Source: JOPF136 sp963773835 (GTDB lineage Bacteria; Acidobacteriota; Terriglobia; Acidiferrales; UBA7541). From it: 64,000 nt of DNA. The stretch covers positions 1,302,001 to 1,366,000 of the forward strand of contig CAVZCQ010000001.1 in NCBI GenBank assembly GCA_963773835.1. The letters are read 5' to 3'. Under the pieces are notes generated by a model. The model had not been told where the DNA came from and ran no database searches. It saw only the letters and a program-made list of their open reading frames with translations. The translations under genes were made by a program, and so were the position numbers. Of this stretch, positions 53,571-61,496 are shown in pieces. The stretch's first letter is position 1, and each line of letters begins with the position of its first letter.

Positions 53571-55547
53571 TCATTTCAGGCGCGAGCCTACCGGAGCGTC
53601 TTCGTGGAAGCCGGCGAGGACCGGGCGGCCCTCCGGGCCGACCGTTGCGGCGACAACCATGCCGTTTGATTCCACGCCGCGGAGTTTACGCGGTGCGAGG
53701 TTGACCACCACGATGACGCGGCGGCCGACCAGTTTCTCCGGCTCGTAGAATTGGGCGATGCCGGCAACGATTTGGCGGACTTCCGTGCCGATGTCCACCA
53801 TCAGCTTCAGGATTTTGTCGGCTCCGGCGATGCGCTCGGCGGATTTGATTTCGCCGACGCGCAGCTCGACTTTCATAAAATCGTCTATGGAGATTTTGCC
53901 GTCGCCGGCGGGTGGGGCTGCGGCCGGGGCGGCCGTGGCGGGTTTTGCAGGTTCGACGGGCTTCGCGGCGCCTTCCGTTCGGATTTGCTCTTCCATTTGA
54001 TCCATCCTTTCGATTGCTTCGTCCTTCTGGACGCGGGGGAAAATGGCCTCGCCCTTCTGGATGGCTTCGCCGGGCCGGAGGCCGCCCCAGGCGAGGTTTT
54101 CGAGGCGCTGCGAGCTGAGGGAGCCGCGCAAACCCAGTTGGGACCAGATTTTCTCCGCGGCGTGGGGCAGCACGGGATAGGCCAGCACGGCCACGACGCG
54201 GAGAAGTTCCGCGGAGTTGTAGAGCACGGCGGCGAGTTCGTCCCTGCGGGCGCTATCGCCGGCCAGCGACCACGGTTTGGTTTCCGCGAGGTATTTGTCG
54301 GCCGCCGCGACCAGCTTCCAGACTTCCTGGAGCCCCTGCGAAAAAGCGAAGGAATCAAATAATTGCTGGTAGGCCGCAGAGGCTTCGCGCCATTCCTGCG
54401 CGAACGGGTTGGCGGCTTCGTGCGGCCCCCCCGGCGGCTCCGGGATGAGGCCAGCAAAATTCTGTTCGATCATCGAGAGCACGCGGCTGGCGAAATTGCC
54501 GAGGCCGTTGGCGAGGTCACTGTTGTAACGGCCGACCAGCGCGTCGAGCGAGAAGCTGCCGTCCTGGCCGAAAACCATTTCGCGGAGGAGGAAATAGCGC
54601 AGGGCGTCCACGCCGAGGACCGCGGCGGCGGGCTGCGCCAGACGGATATTGCCGCGGGATTTGGACATCTTCTCGCCTTCGAAGGTCCACCAGCCGTGAG
54701 CCACGACCTGGCGGGGCAGCGGCTCGTCGGCTGCCATCAGGAAGGCGGGCCAGTAAACGGCGTGGAAGCGGAGGATTTCCTTTCCGATGAGGTGCAGCTC
54801 GGCGGGCCAGATGTTTTCGTATTGCACTTCGTCGTCGCCGTAGCCGACGCCGCTCATGTAGCTGGTGAGGGCGTCGTACCAGACGTAGATGACATGCTTT
54901 TCGTCGTCGGGCCAGGGAATGCCCCATTTGATGGAGGTGCGGCTGACGGAGAGGTCGCGCAGGCCGCCGCGGACGAAACTGAGTACCTCGTTGCGCCGCG
55001 CTTCGGGCTGGATGAATTCGGGGTGGTCCTCGTAGTGGCGCAGCAGACGGTCGGTGAACGTCGACAACTTGAAGTAATAGTTTTCCTCGCGGATTTTTTC
55101 GAGGGCGCGGCCACAGAGCGGGCAGTTTCCCTCGGGCGTGGGCTCGTCCACGTAGAACTCGTCGGAGACGCAATAGAGGCCCTCATAGAAACCTTTGTAG
55201 ATGTGGCCGGCGTCGCGCGCTTTGAGGAGCAGGTTGTGCACGGCACGCTCGTGGCGCCATTCCGTGGTGCGGATGAAGCGGTCGTAGCGCAGATCGAGCT
55301 GGTCCCACAGGCGGCGGTATTCGGCGGAGATGCGGTCCGCGTAAGCCTGGGGGGAGACGCCGGCGGCCTTGGCGGCGCGTTCGACCTTCTGGCCGTGCTC
55401 GTCGGTGCCGGTGAGGAAGACGACGTCGTCGCCGCGCATGCGGCGGTAGCGCGCGATGGTGTCGGCCACAATAGTGGTGTAGGTGTGGCCGATGTGGGGC
55501 CGCGCGTTGACGTAGTAAATCGGCGTGGTGAGATAAAACTTCGCCAA
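53571..55547 (-). CDS. metG: Methionyl-tRNA synthetase with C-terminal tRNA-binding domain
   Basis: Charges tRNA-Met with methionine. I start at TTG 55547, which gives the standard N-terminus AKFYLTTPIYYVNARPHIGH and has a GGGGGGA ribosome binding site 8 nt upstream; the open frame continues to 55616 without good signals. 658 residues: Rossmann catalytic core with HIGH at 18-21 (PHIGHTY), zinc knuckle region (about 124-147) where only one complete CxxC (CPLC) remains and the first pair reads CVSD, KMSKS loop near 293-297 (GEKMSKSRGN), anticodon-binding helical domain, a Pro/Ala-rich linker, and a Trbp111/EMAP-like tRNA-binding domain (about 555-658, FMKVELRVGEI). It heads the metG-tatD-prenyl synthase run. 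Confidence 0.96.
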   Translation of the reverse strand: MAKFYLTTPIYYVNARPHIGHTYTTIVADTIARYRRMRGDDVVFLTGTDEHGQKVERAAKAAGVSPQAYADRISAEYRRLWDQLDLRYDRFIRTTEWRHERAVHNLLLKARDAGHIYKGFYEGLYCVSDEFYVDEPTPEGNCPLCGRALEKIREENYYFKLSTFTDRLLRHYEDHPEFIQPEARRNEVLSFVRGGLRDLSVSRTSIKWGIPWPDDEKHVIYVWYDALTSYMSGVGYGDDEVQYENIWPAELHLIGKEILRFHAVYWPAFLMAADEPLPRQVVAHGWWTFEGEKMSKSRGNIRLAQPAAAVLGVDALRYFLLREMVFGQDGSFSLDALVGRYNSDLANGLGNFASRVLSMIEQNFAGLIPEPPGGPHEAANPFAQEWREASAAYQQLFDSFAFSQGLQEVWKLVAAADKYLAETKPWSLAGDSARRDELAAVLYNSAELLRVVAVLAYPVLPHAAEKIWSQLGLRGSLSSQRLENLAWGGLRPGEAIQKGEAIFPRVQKDEAIERMDQMEEQIRTEGAAKPVEPAKPATAAPAAAPPAGDGKISIDDFMKVELRVGEIKSAERIAGADKILKLMVDIGTEVRQIVAGIAQFYEPEKLVGRRVIVVVNLAPRKLRGVESNGMVVAATVGPEGRPVLAGFHEDAPVGSRLK

Positions 55548-55630
55548 AACGTGAGTCCCCCCTGTGAGACCGCAGGCGCTCGGACGAAAAAGGCTGCGGG
55601 GCTTCCGGCCGCCCAACCAACAGATTCCTC

Positions 55631-55653
55631 ACCCCGGCGGAAGGCGCCGGGGT
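55631..55653. repeat. GC-rich hairpin between larC and metG
   Basis: ACCCCGGCG, a 5-nt loop, CGCCGGGGT: a perfect 9-bp stem in the 161-bp gap, followed on plus by TCGGAATGACAG. No T-tract adjoins it, so it may be a REP-like element; acting as the larC terminator is possible. Confidence 0.5.
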
Positions 55654-55708
55654 TCGGAATGACAGCCTCTCATCACCCTGCCATTACTCGCAGCAGATTG
55701 GCGGCGGA

Positions 55709-56908
55709 TTACAGTGTATCGTTCCCGGCGAGCTTTTGGAAAGCAGCAGCGGCAGCGGCGAGGACCTCTTTGAGCGGCGCGCCGCGCTCGAGGGCGATGC
55801 GGCGGCAGTCCTCAAATTCCGGGGCGGCGTTGAGGACGCGGCCATTGCTGCGGGCGACTTTGACCTGTACGGGGCCGAACGGCGTTTCCACACGGATCAT
55901 TTCGCGGGCGAGGACGCGGCGGCGCGCCTCCCAGGAACGGACGCCGATAGTGGTGGTCTCGCGGAAGAACAGCTCGACGAGCGCATCGGCGCGCTCCGGG
56001 GGCGCGAGGACGGTGATGAGCTGGCCGGGACGGCCTTTTTTCATTTGCTGCGGGGCAGATGCAACGTCGAGCGCGCCGGCCTCGAGGGCGCGTTCGGCGA
56101 AATAGGCGTACACCTGGGGGTTCAGGTCGTCCACGCTGGCCTCGATGACGGCGATTGTCTCGTCGCACGCCAATCCGGCTGCCGCGGATTCTCCGATGAA
56201 CAGGCGCAGGACGTTGGCCTGGCCGGGGAGGTCAGCGGTGCCCGCACCGTAGCCGATGGCCTGGAGATTCATGGGCGGAAGCGGACCGAAGCGGCGGACG
56301 AGAGTGGTGAGGATGGCCGCCCCGGTGGGGGTGAGCAGCTCGCGTTCGATGCCCGACGAGTAGGTGGCCGCGCCGCGAACCAGCTCGGCCGTGGCCGGAG
56401 CGGGCACGGGGAGCACGCCATGAGCCGCCTCGACTCGTCCACCGCCGACATTCAGCGGGGAGGCGTGAAAATCTTCGATGCCGAGCAGCTCGAATCCTGC
56501 GCAGGCGCCGACAATGTCCACAATCGCATCGACGGCGCCGACTTCGTGGAAATGGATGGATTCGACGGGCACATTGTGGATTGTGGCTTCCGCCTCGCCG
56601 AGGCGGCGGAAGATGGCGGCGGCACGCTCGGCGGCGCGGGCGGCGAGGCCTGCGGCGCGTCCCTCAGCGATGATGCGCAGGATTTCCGCGAGGCCGCGAT
56701 GGGGATGCTGCTCGTGAGTGGCGACGCGGACCTGCGTGGCCGCGAGGCCTTTCTTCTTCGTTTTTTCGGCGGAGATAGACCAGTCGGGAAGCGGCAGGCG
56801 GCGCAACTCCGTCTCCAGGCGCGCGAGTTCGAGGCCGGAATCCACCAGAGCGCCCAGAAGCATGTCGCCGCTGGCGCCGGAGAAACAGTCGAAGTAGGCG
56901 ATTCTCAT
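55709..56908 (-). CDS. larC: Nickel insertion protein LarC (nickel-pincer cofactor synthesis)
   Basis: 399 residues. The start ATG 56908 is fixed by its 4-bp overlap with the Sir2 stop. LarC (DUF111) cyclometallates nickel into pyridinium bis-thiocarboxylate mononucleotide, the cofactor of lactate racemase. Family landmarks: N-terminal MRIAYFDCFSGASGDMLLGALVDSGL, the metal-site-like IHNVPVESIHFHEVGAVDAIVDIVGA, the mid-region LLTPTGAAILTTLV, and the C-terminal domain with EASVDDLNPQVYAYFAERALEAGALDVAS and RPGQLITVLAPP. In Lactobacillus the gene needs a ribosomal frameshift to join its halves; here both are in one frame. larA, larB and larE are not in the window. Confidence 0.94.
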   Translation of the reverse strand: MRIAYFDCFSGASGDMLLGALVDSGLELARLETELRRLPLPDWSISAEKTKKKGLAATQVRVATHEQHPHRGLAEILRIIAEGRAAGLAARAAERAAAIFRRLGEAEATIHNVPVESIHFHEVGAVDAIVDIVGACAGFELLGIEDFHASPLNVGGGRVEAAHGVLPVPAPATAELVRGAATYSSGIERELLTPTGAAILTTLVRRFGPLPPMNLQAIGYGAGTADLPGQANVLRLFIGESAAAGLACDETIAVIEASVDDLNPQVYAYFAERALEAGALDVASAPQQMKKGRPGQLITVLAPPERADALVELFFRETTTIGVRSWEARRRVLAREMIRVETPFGPVQVKVARSNGRVLNAAPEFEDCRRIALERGAPLKEVLAAAAAAFQKLAGNDTL

Positions 56909-57675
56909 ATGAGGGGTTCCGGGCATGGCGGGCAACGGAGGATCTGTGGGAGAAGCTCGCCGCATTTGCCGCGCAACGAAACATGAGCGTAATCGGTGAA
57001 CGGGGTGGGCTCGAGGTTTACCTCGATCACACGCGCACCTGCCGCCATGGCGCGGTCCGGAAGCGCCGCGGCCGGATAGACGACTGCGGAGGTGCCGCAG
57101 ACCAGAAATACGTCACAGTGTTCGGCCGCGTGGATGGCCCGCTGGACGGCATCGGCGGGCAACGCCTCTCCGAACCAAACGATGGAGGGCCGCATCAGGC
57201 CGCCGCAGGGGCAGCGCGGGGGGAGCGGCGCGAGGGGTACGGAGCGATTTTCCTCCTCGCGGCCGCAAGCCACGCAGCGCACGCGCCAGAGACTGCCGTG
57301 CAGCTCGATGATGTTGCGACTGCCGGCGGCGCGGTGCAGGCCGTCCACGTTCTGGGTGATCAGAACGAAGGGCGCGCCGCGCGCTTCGAGTTGGGCGAGG
57401 GCGCGATGCCCGGCGTTGGGTTCCGACGCGGCGACGCGCTGGCGGCGACTGTCGTACCACTCCCACACGAGATTGGGATCGCGCGCGAAAGCCTGCGGGC
57501 TGGCCAGATCCTCAGGGCGGTAGGTTTTCCAGAGGCCGCCGGGGCCGCGGAAAGTGGGGATGCCGCTTTCAGCGGAGATGCCGGCGCCGGTAAGGACGGC
57601 GACCGAGCGCGCGTTCTCAATCCAGTCGCGCGCCTGGGCGATTCGTTCGGTGTCGCTCTGTGCTGCAACTTTCAA
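56905..57675 (-). CDS. Sir2-family NAD-dependent protein deacylase (SIRT5/CobB-like)
   Basis: 256 residues from TTG 57675; the frame is open to a GTG at 57759 inside a REP hairpin, but the conserved sirtuin N-terminus (ARSVAVLTGAGISAESGIPTFRG) begins only after about residue 22, so the longer start is doubtful. NAD site GAG (30-32), QNVDGLH (108-114), catalytic His126 (LHGSLW) and zinc cysteines Cys134, Cys137, Cys155 and Cys157 are all present. Tyr74-x-x-Arg77 (WYDSRR) is the pair that lets CobB/SIRT5 take succinyl and malonyl lysines. It is translationally coupled to larC (4-bp overlap). Confidence 0.93.
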   Translation of the reverse strand: MKVAAQSDTERIAQARDWIENARSVAVLTGAGISAESGIPTFRGPGGLWKTYRPEDLASPQAFARDPNLVWEWYDSRRQRVAASEPNAGHRALAQLEARGAPFVLITQNVDGLHRAAGSRNIIELHGSLWRVRCVACGREEENRSVPLAPLPPRCPCGGLMRPSIVWFGEALPADAVQRAIHAAEHCDVFLVCGTSAVVYPAAALPDRAMAAGARVIEVNLEPTPFTDYAHVSLRGKCGELLPQILRCPPCPEPLI

Positions 57676-57756
57676 TCGAGTCGATACTAGACGCGGGCTG
57701 AGCGGCGTGTCAATTTGCGCTGGGCGCTTGCTGCAGAGTATCGGCCGAACAGGAGA

Positions 57757-57800
57757 CACAGACTAAAGTCTGTGCCACGTGGCACAGACTTCAGTCTGTG
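57757..57800. repeat. Head-to-head REP pair (44-bp near-perfect palindrome)
   Basis: Two hairpins, CACAGACT-AA-AGTCTGTG (57757-57774) and GCACAGACT-TC-AGTCTGTGC (57782-57801), face each other across a perfect 10-bp palindrome GCCACGTGGC (57774-57783). The first has the same orientation as the downstream copy at 58418; the second is inverted. The pair lies 57 bp before the transposase ATG. Confidence 0.85.
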
Positions 57801-57856
57801 CTCTTCGCGGCAGACCCGAATGTCGCAAGGATGCGTGTGCTACGCTACGGCCCCGC

Positions 57857-58429
57857 ATGGAGAAGGTCTATTACACGCGCAATCTGCCTCACTGGCACCC
57901 GCCCGGCGAAGCTTTATTTCTCACTTGGAGGTTAGACGGGAGTCTGCCGAAGGAGGCTCGGCAGAGGCTGCGTCTCCGCAGCGAGGAGGATGCAGGACGC
58001 GCGTTTGCGCGGATGGATCGTTTGTTGGACAACGCGGCTTCAGGCCCGAAGTGGTTGGCTGAGCCTCGAATCGCACAACTCATCTTCGACACATTGGAGT
58101 CTGGGGAGCGGACCTGGAGGTGGTTCGAGCTTTTCGCATTCGTGGTCATGCCGAATCACGTGCATCTGCTCATGCGGCCTCTTGTATCCCCCGCCAGGAT
58201 TTTGCAGCGTATCAAAGGAACATCGGCGCAGGCGGCGAATGCTCTGTTAGGCAGGACGGGGCGCTCATTTTGGCAAGACGAGTCTTACGATCACTGGGTG
58301 CGGGACGCAGCCGAGTTCGAGCGGATCAGAGTCTACATTGAAAGAAATCCGGTGAGGGCCGGCTTGGTGCAGCGCCCGGAGCAGTGGCCATGGTCCAGTG
58401 CAGCATTGGGGAAGAGGGGCACAGACTGA
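57857..58429 (+). CDS. REP-associated tyrosine transposase (RAYT, Y1 HUH family)
   Basis: 190 residues from the ATG at 57857; a GTG-initiated extension from 57779 would translate the REP itself and is unlikely. It has the IS200/IS605-type Y1 HUH nuclease core: the HUH motif His101-Val-His103 (VVMPNHVHLLM) and the catalytic Tyr144 (FWQDESYDHWVRD), with the RAYT-type N-terminus RNLPHWHPPGEALFLTWRL and the C-terminal IRVYIERNPVRAGLV. The last codons (GTD) and the stop are part of the downstream REP hairpin. RAYTs bind and cut REP hairpins and are thought to have spread them; this one is flanked by its probable substrates. Confidence 0.93.
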   Translation: MEKVYYTRNLPHWHPPGEALFLTWRLDGSLPKEARQRLRLRSEEDAGRAFARMDRLLDNAASGPKWLAEPRIAQLIFDTLESGERTWRWFELFAFVVMPNHVHLLMRPLVSPARILQRIKGTSAQAANALLGRTGRSFWQDESYDHWVRDAAEFERIRVYIERNPVRAGLVQRPEQWPWSSAALGKRGTD

Positions 58430-58440
58430 AGTCTGTGCCA
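58418..58440 (+). repeat. REP hairpin containing the RAYT stop codon
   Basis: GGCACAGACT-GA-AGTCTGTGCC has perfect 10-bp arms (58418-58427 and 58430-58439). The transposase stop TGA is 58427-58429, across the loop. Same orientation as the first upstream REP (57757). It lies 3 bp from the end of the convergent methyltransferase gene, so it could also act as a bidirectional terminator-like hairpin. Confidence 0.85.
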
Positions 58441-58442
58441 CA

Positions 58443-59273
58443 TCAGGGGCGCGAGGCGCGGACGGCGAGGGCTCGCGCCGCTAGCACGATAGACCCATCC
58501 GGATTCGCGGGCAGGGCGGCGCGCAGCCGCTCGCGGATCGCGCCTCGAATCGTCTCATCGCGAGCGGCGAGATAGGTCGGCCCGGAACCCTGCCCCAGAA
58601 GAAAAGGAGACCAGTAGTCCTCGAAGTTTTCAAACCGTGTGGTGATGTCCAGCGGGCGCACGGCGATATTTTCGAGGCCGGCATCCGCGAAGGCGGCCTC
58701 CAGGCCCTGGGGCGTACAGATGGGAAAACGGCGGCCCTGGTCGTACTCAGCGGCTTCCGGATCCACGGCGATGGCCACATCCCAGAATTCGCGCAGGAAG
58801 CGTACGTCGCCGCTGTACTCCCAGACGTAGGCGGCGATCGTGCCGCCGGGCCGGGTGACGCGCCACTGTTCGAGCAGGGCCCTGGCGGGATCGGCGATGA
58901 AATTCAATCCCAGGCCGCAGACGCAGGCATCGAAGGTCTGCTCTGCGAAGGGCAGCGCCATGGCATCGGCCAACTGATATTCGAGGCACGGTGCGGCACG
59001 GGAGCGGCGGGCAAATTCGACGAGAGGCGGCGTGCGGTCCACGCCTACAACACGGGCAGGCCGGCAACGCTCGACGATGGCGAGGCTAACGATTCCGGTG
59101 CCGCAACAGACGTCCAGCCAGGACGCGCCTGCAGGGACTCCGAGCCAGTCCAGGAATAACGGGGCGAGCAGGCGGCTCCAGCGGGCCATCCAGATTTCGT
59201 AGGCGTCGCCCGAGGTCCATTTTTCTTTTTTGGCGGAAAGCGTGGGGACGGGTTGGGATTGGGGAGAAGTCAT
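58443..59273 (-). CDS. Class I SAM-dependent methyltransferase
   Basis: 276 residues from the ATG at 59273. The frame stays open back to 60248 antisense to argS, which I reject. The Rossmann methyltransferase core is clear: motif I LDVCCGTGIVSLA, motif II VVGVDRTPPLVEFARR, DAMALPFAEQTFDACVCGLGLNF (motif IV) and RVTRPGGTIAAYVW (motif V/VI), as in UbiE/Methyltransf_11-type enzymes. The substrate is unknown. An initial charged segment (AKKEKWTSGDAYEIWMARWS) is typical of the branch with WMARWSRL. It ends next to a REP and lies divergent to argS. Confidence 0.9.
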   Translation of the reverse strand: MTSPQSQPVPTLSAKKEKWTSGDAYEIWMARWSRLLAPLFLDWLGVPAGASWLDVCCGTGIVSLAIVERCRPARVVGVDRTPPLVEFARRSRAAPCLEYQLADAMALPFAEQTFDACVCGLGLNFIADPARALLEQWRVTRPGGTIAAYVWEYSGDVRFLREFWDVAIAVDPEAAEYDQGRRFPICTPQGLEAAFADAGLENIAVRPLDITTRFENFEDYWSPFLLGQGSGPTYLAARDETIRGAIRERLRAALPANPDGSIVLAARALAVRASRP

Positions 59274-59441
59274 CACAGACAATCTACAATAGATCCACGC
59301 GGGGGCGCGCGGGGTGGAGTTGGTTGGGGGCTGGGCGCAAAGGCGGCGCCCCAAATGGCTCGGGCCGCCGCACTCAAAGACCCCGCCGCGGCGGGGCTGC
59401 GATGTTAGAATCGGCGTTTTATTTGGGAGGGTTGGGAGATC

Positions 59442-61397
59442 GTGTATCACGCTATGGAAAAACGGGTGCGCGACGCGATTGCCGCGCACATCGCGGAGAA
59501 ATACCAGGTGGAGGCCACCGTGAATCTCGGGAGGCCGCCGAAACTGGCGATGGGCGAACTCGCCACTCCGGTGTGCTTCGAGCTGGCCAAACGGCTGAAG
59601 CGGGCACCGCGGCAGATGGCGCAGGAAATCGCAACGGGAATCGGGCCGATCGACGGCGTGGCGCGCGTGGAGGTGGCCGGGGGCGGATACCTGAACGTGT
59701 ATCTGGACCGCGCGGCGTTTTTTGAGGCTGTGGGGGAGGCGGCGGGGCGCGAGGCTGTGAATGCGGCTCCGGACGCGCCGAAAGTGATTGTCGAGCATAC
59801 GAACATCAATCCGAACAAAGCGGCGCACATCGGACACCTGCGGAATGCGGCGCTGGGCGACACGTTTGTGCGGCTCCTGCGGTATTCGGGCCGGCGCGTG
59901 GAGGCGCAGAACTACATCGACAACACGGGCGTGCAGGTGGCGGACGTGGTGGTGGGGTTCGTGCACCTGGAAAAGAAGAGCGCGGCGGAGGTGCGCGCGC
60001 TGGCAGCGGCGCCCCGGTTCGACTATCTGTGCTGGGATTTGTACGCACGCGTCACCCAGTTCTTCGAGGAAGACCAGACGCAGCTCTCGTTTCGCGCCGA
60101 GGCGCTCCGTTCGATTGAAGAGGGAGCTGGAGCGGCTGCGGAGATCGGGGTCATCGTCGGAGACGCGATTGTACGGTGCCATCTGCGCACGATGGAGCGG
60201 CTGGGCGTGGAGTACGACGTGCTCCCGCGAGAGAGCGAAATCCTGCACCTGAAATTCTGGGAGCGCGCGTTTGCGAAATTGAAAGAGACAGGGGCCATCG
60301 AGCTCGCTGCGACGGGGAGGAATGCCGGGTGCTGGGTGATGCCGCTGGGCGAATCCGACGCGGCCGCCGATGAGGATCCGAACGCGGCGAAAATCATCGT
60401 GCGGTCGAACGGCACGGTCACCTACGTCGGAAAAGATATCGCCTACCAGCTTTGGAAATTCGGGTTGCTGGGGCTGGATTTCCGCTACGCGCGATTCGCG
60501 AAACGGAGGGATGGCGCCGACGTGTGGGCCAGCACTTCAGGCCCGGGCGAGCCGGATGCGCCCGAGTTCGGCCACGCGAACGAGGTTTACAACGTGATTG
60601 ATTCCCGCCAGGCGTATCTGCAACACGTGGTGGTGGCGGGACTGCGGGCGCTGGGGTACGGCGCGCAGGCGGATCACTCGACGCATTTTTCGTACGAGAT
60701 GGTGGCGCTGACGCCCCGCGCGGCGCAGGAAATGGGCTACGCGCTTTCCGCGGAAGAAGAGAAGCGGAGCTACGTGGAAATGAGCGGGCGCCGCGGACTG
60801 GGAGTGAAAGCGGACGATCTGATCGATCAGCTCGAGGAGGCTACAAGCGCCGAGGTTGCCGAGCGTCATCCCCAGCTTTCTGCCGACGAGCAGGACGCGA
60901 TAGCGCACGCCATCGCCATCGGAGCGCTACGGTATTTTCTGCTGAAATTCACGCGGAATTCGGTGATCAGTTTCGATTTCAAAGAGGCGCTGAACTTCGA
61001 AGGCGAGACGGGGCCCTATTGCCAGTATGCCGTGGTGCGCGCGCGGAGCATTTTCCGGAAGGCGGGCGCGCGGGATATGGAAGCGCTGGTTCCGCCCGCA
61101 AAGCTCGCTTCGTGGCTCGCGCCGCCGGAGGGCGACGACCTGTGGGAACTGACGCTGCTCGTTGGGCTGTTGGGTTCCACCGCGGCGGGGGCGGTCGAGG
61201 TGCAGGAGCCGGCCATTCTGGCGAAATACGCGTTCCAACTGGCGCAGGCGTTCAATCTCTTCTATCACAAACACCACATCCTGTCGGAAACGGATGCGGC
61301 AAAGAAAGCGTTTCTGCTGATGCTGGTGCTGGCGGCAGAGAAGCAACTCGTAACCGCGCTGGACCTTTTGGGAATTGAATCCCCCGAGCGAATGTAG
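59442..61397 (+). CDS. argS: Arginyl-tRNA synthetase
   Basis: 651 residues from GTG 59442 (GGGAG 3 nt upstream); ATG 59454 is an alternative with poor spacing. Class I synthetase: an N-terminal additional domain recognising tRNA-Arg D-loop (about 5-90), HIGH at 129-132 (NPNKAAHIGHLRN), Rossmann core (YVGKDIAYQLWKFGLLG, HVVVAGLRALGYG), the ArgRS-type KMSK replacement EMSGRRGLGVKADDL, which lacks the canonical lysines, as in a known subset of ArgRSs, and the helical DALR anticodon-binding domain (YCQYAVVRARSIFRKAG to the end). It is divergent from the methyltransferase. Confidence 0.96.
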   Translation: MYHAMEKRVRDAIAAHIAEKYQVEATVNLGRPPKLAMGELATPVCFELAKRLKRAPRQMAQEIATGIGPIDGVARVEVAGGGYLNVYLDRAAFFEAVGEAAGREAVNAAPDAPKVIVEHTNINPNKAAHIGHLRNAALGDTFVRLLRYSGRRVEAQNYIDNTGVQVADVVVGFVHLEKKSAAEVRALAAAPRFDYLCWDLYARVTQFFEEDQTQLSFRAEALRSIEEGAGAAAEIGVIVGDAIVRCHLRTMERLGVEYDVLPRESEILHLKFWERAFAKLKETGAIELAATGRNAGCWVMPLGESDAAADEDPNAAKIIVRSNGTVTYVGKDIAYQLWKFGLLGLDFRYARFAKRRDGADVWASTSGPGEPDAPEFGHANEVYNVIDSRQAYLQHVVVAGLRALGYGAQADHSTHFSYEMVALTPRAAQEMGYALSAEEEKRSYVEMSGRRGLGVKADDLIDQLEEATSAEVAERHPQLSADEQDAIAHAIAIGALRYFLLKFTRNSVISFDFKEALNFEGETGPYCQYAVVRARSIFRKAGARDMEALVPPAKLASWLAPPEGDDLWELTLLVGLLGSTAAGAVEVQEPAILAKYAFQLAQAFNLFYHKHHILSETDAAKKAFLLMLVLAAEKQLVTALDLLGIESPERM

Positions 61398-61496
61398 CCG
61401 CGTACGGAGTTCCCGGAATTAGATCGCCGTTTTCCGAACTGGTGCGCGTGCTCAATTTCTACAGGAAGCGCGCAGCCGCGAGCAGATGCGCGACCG

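Noticed and set aside
57779..57856. Longer RAYT start at the GTG in the REP
   Set aside because: It would translate the hairpin (MAQTSVCALRG...), whereas the ATG at 57857 gives the usual RAYT N-terminus.
59274..60248. N-terminal extension of the methyltransferase frame to 601 codons
   Set aside because: The extra part lies antisense to argS, has no family resemblance, and the methyltransferase core starts after ATG 59273.
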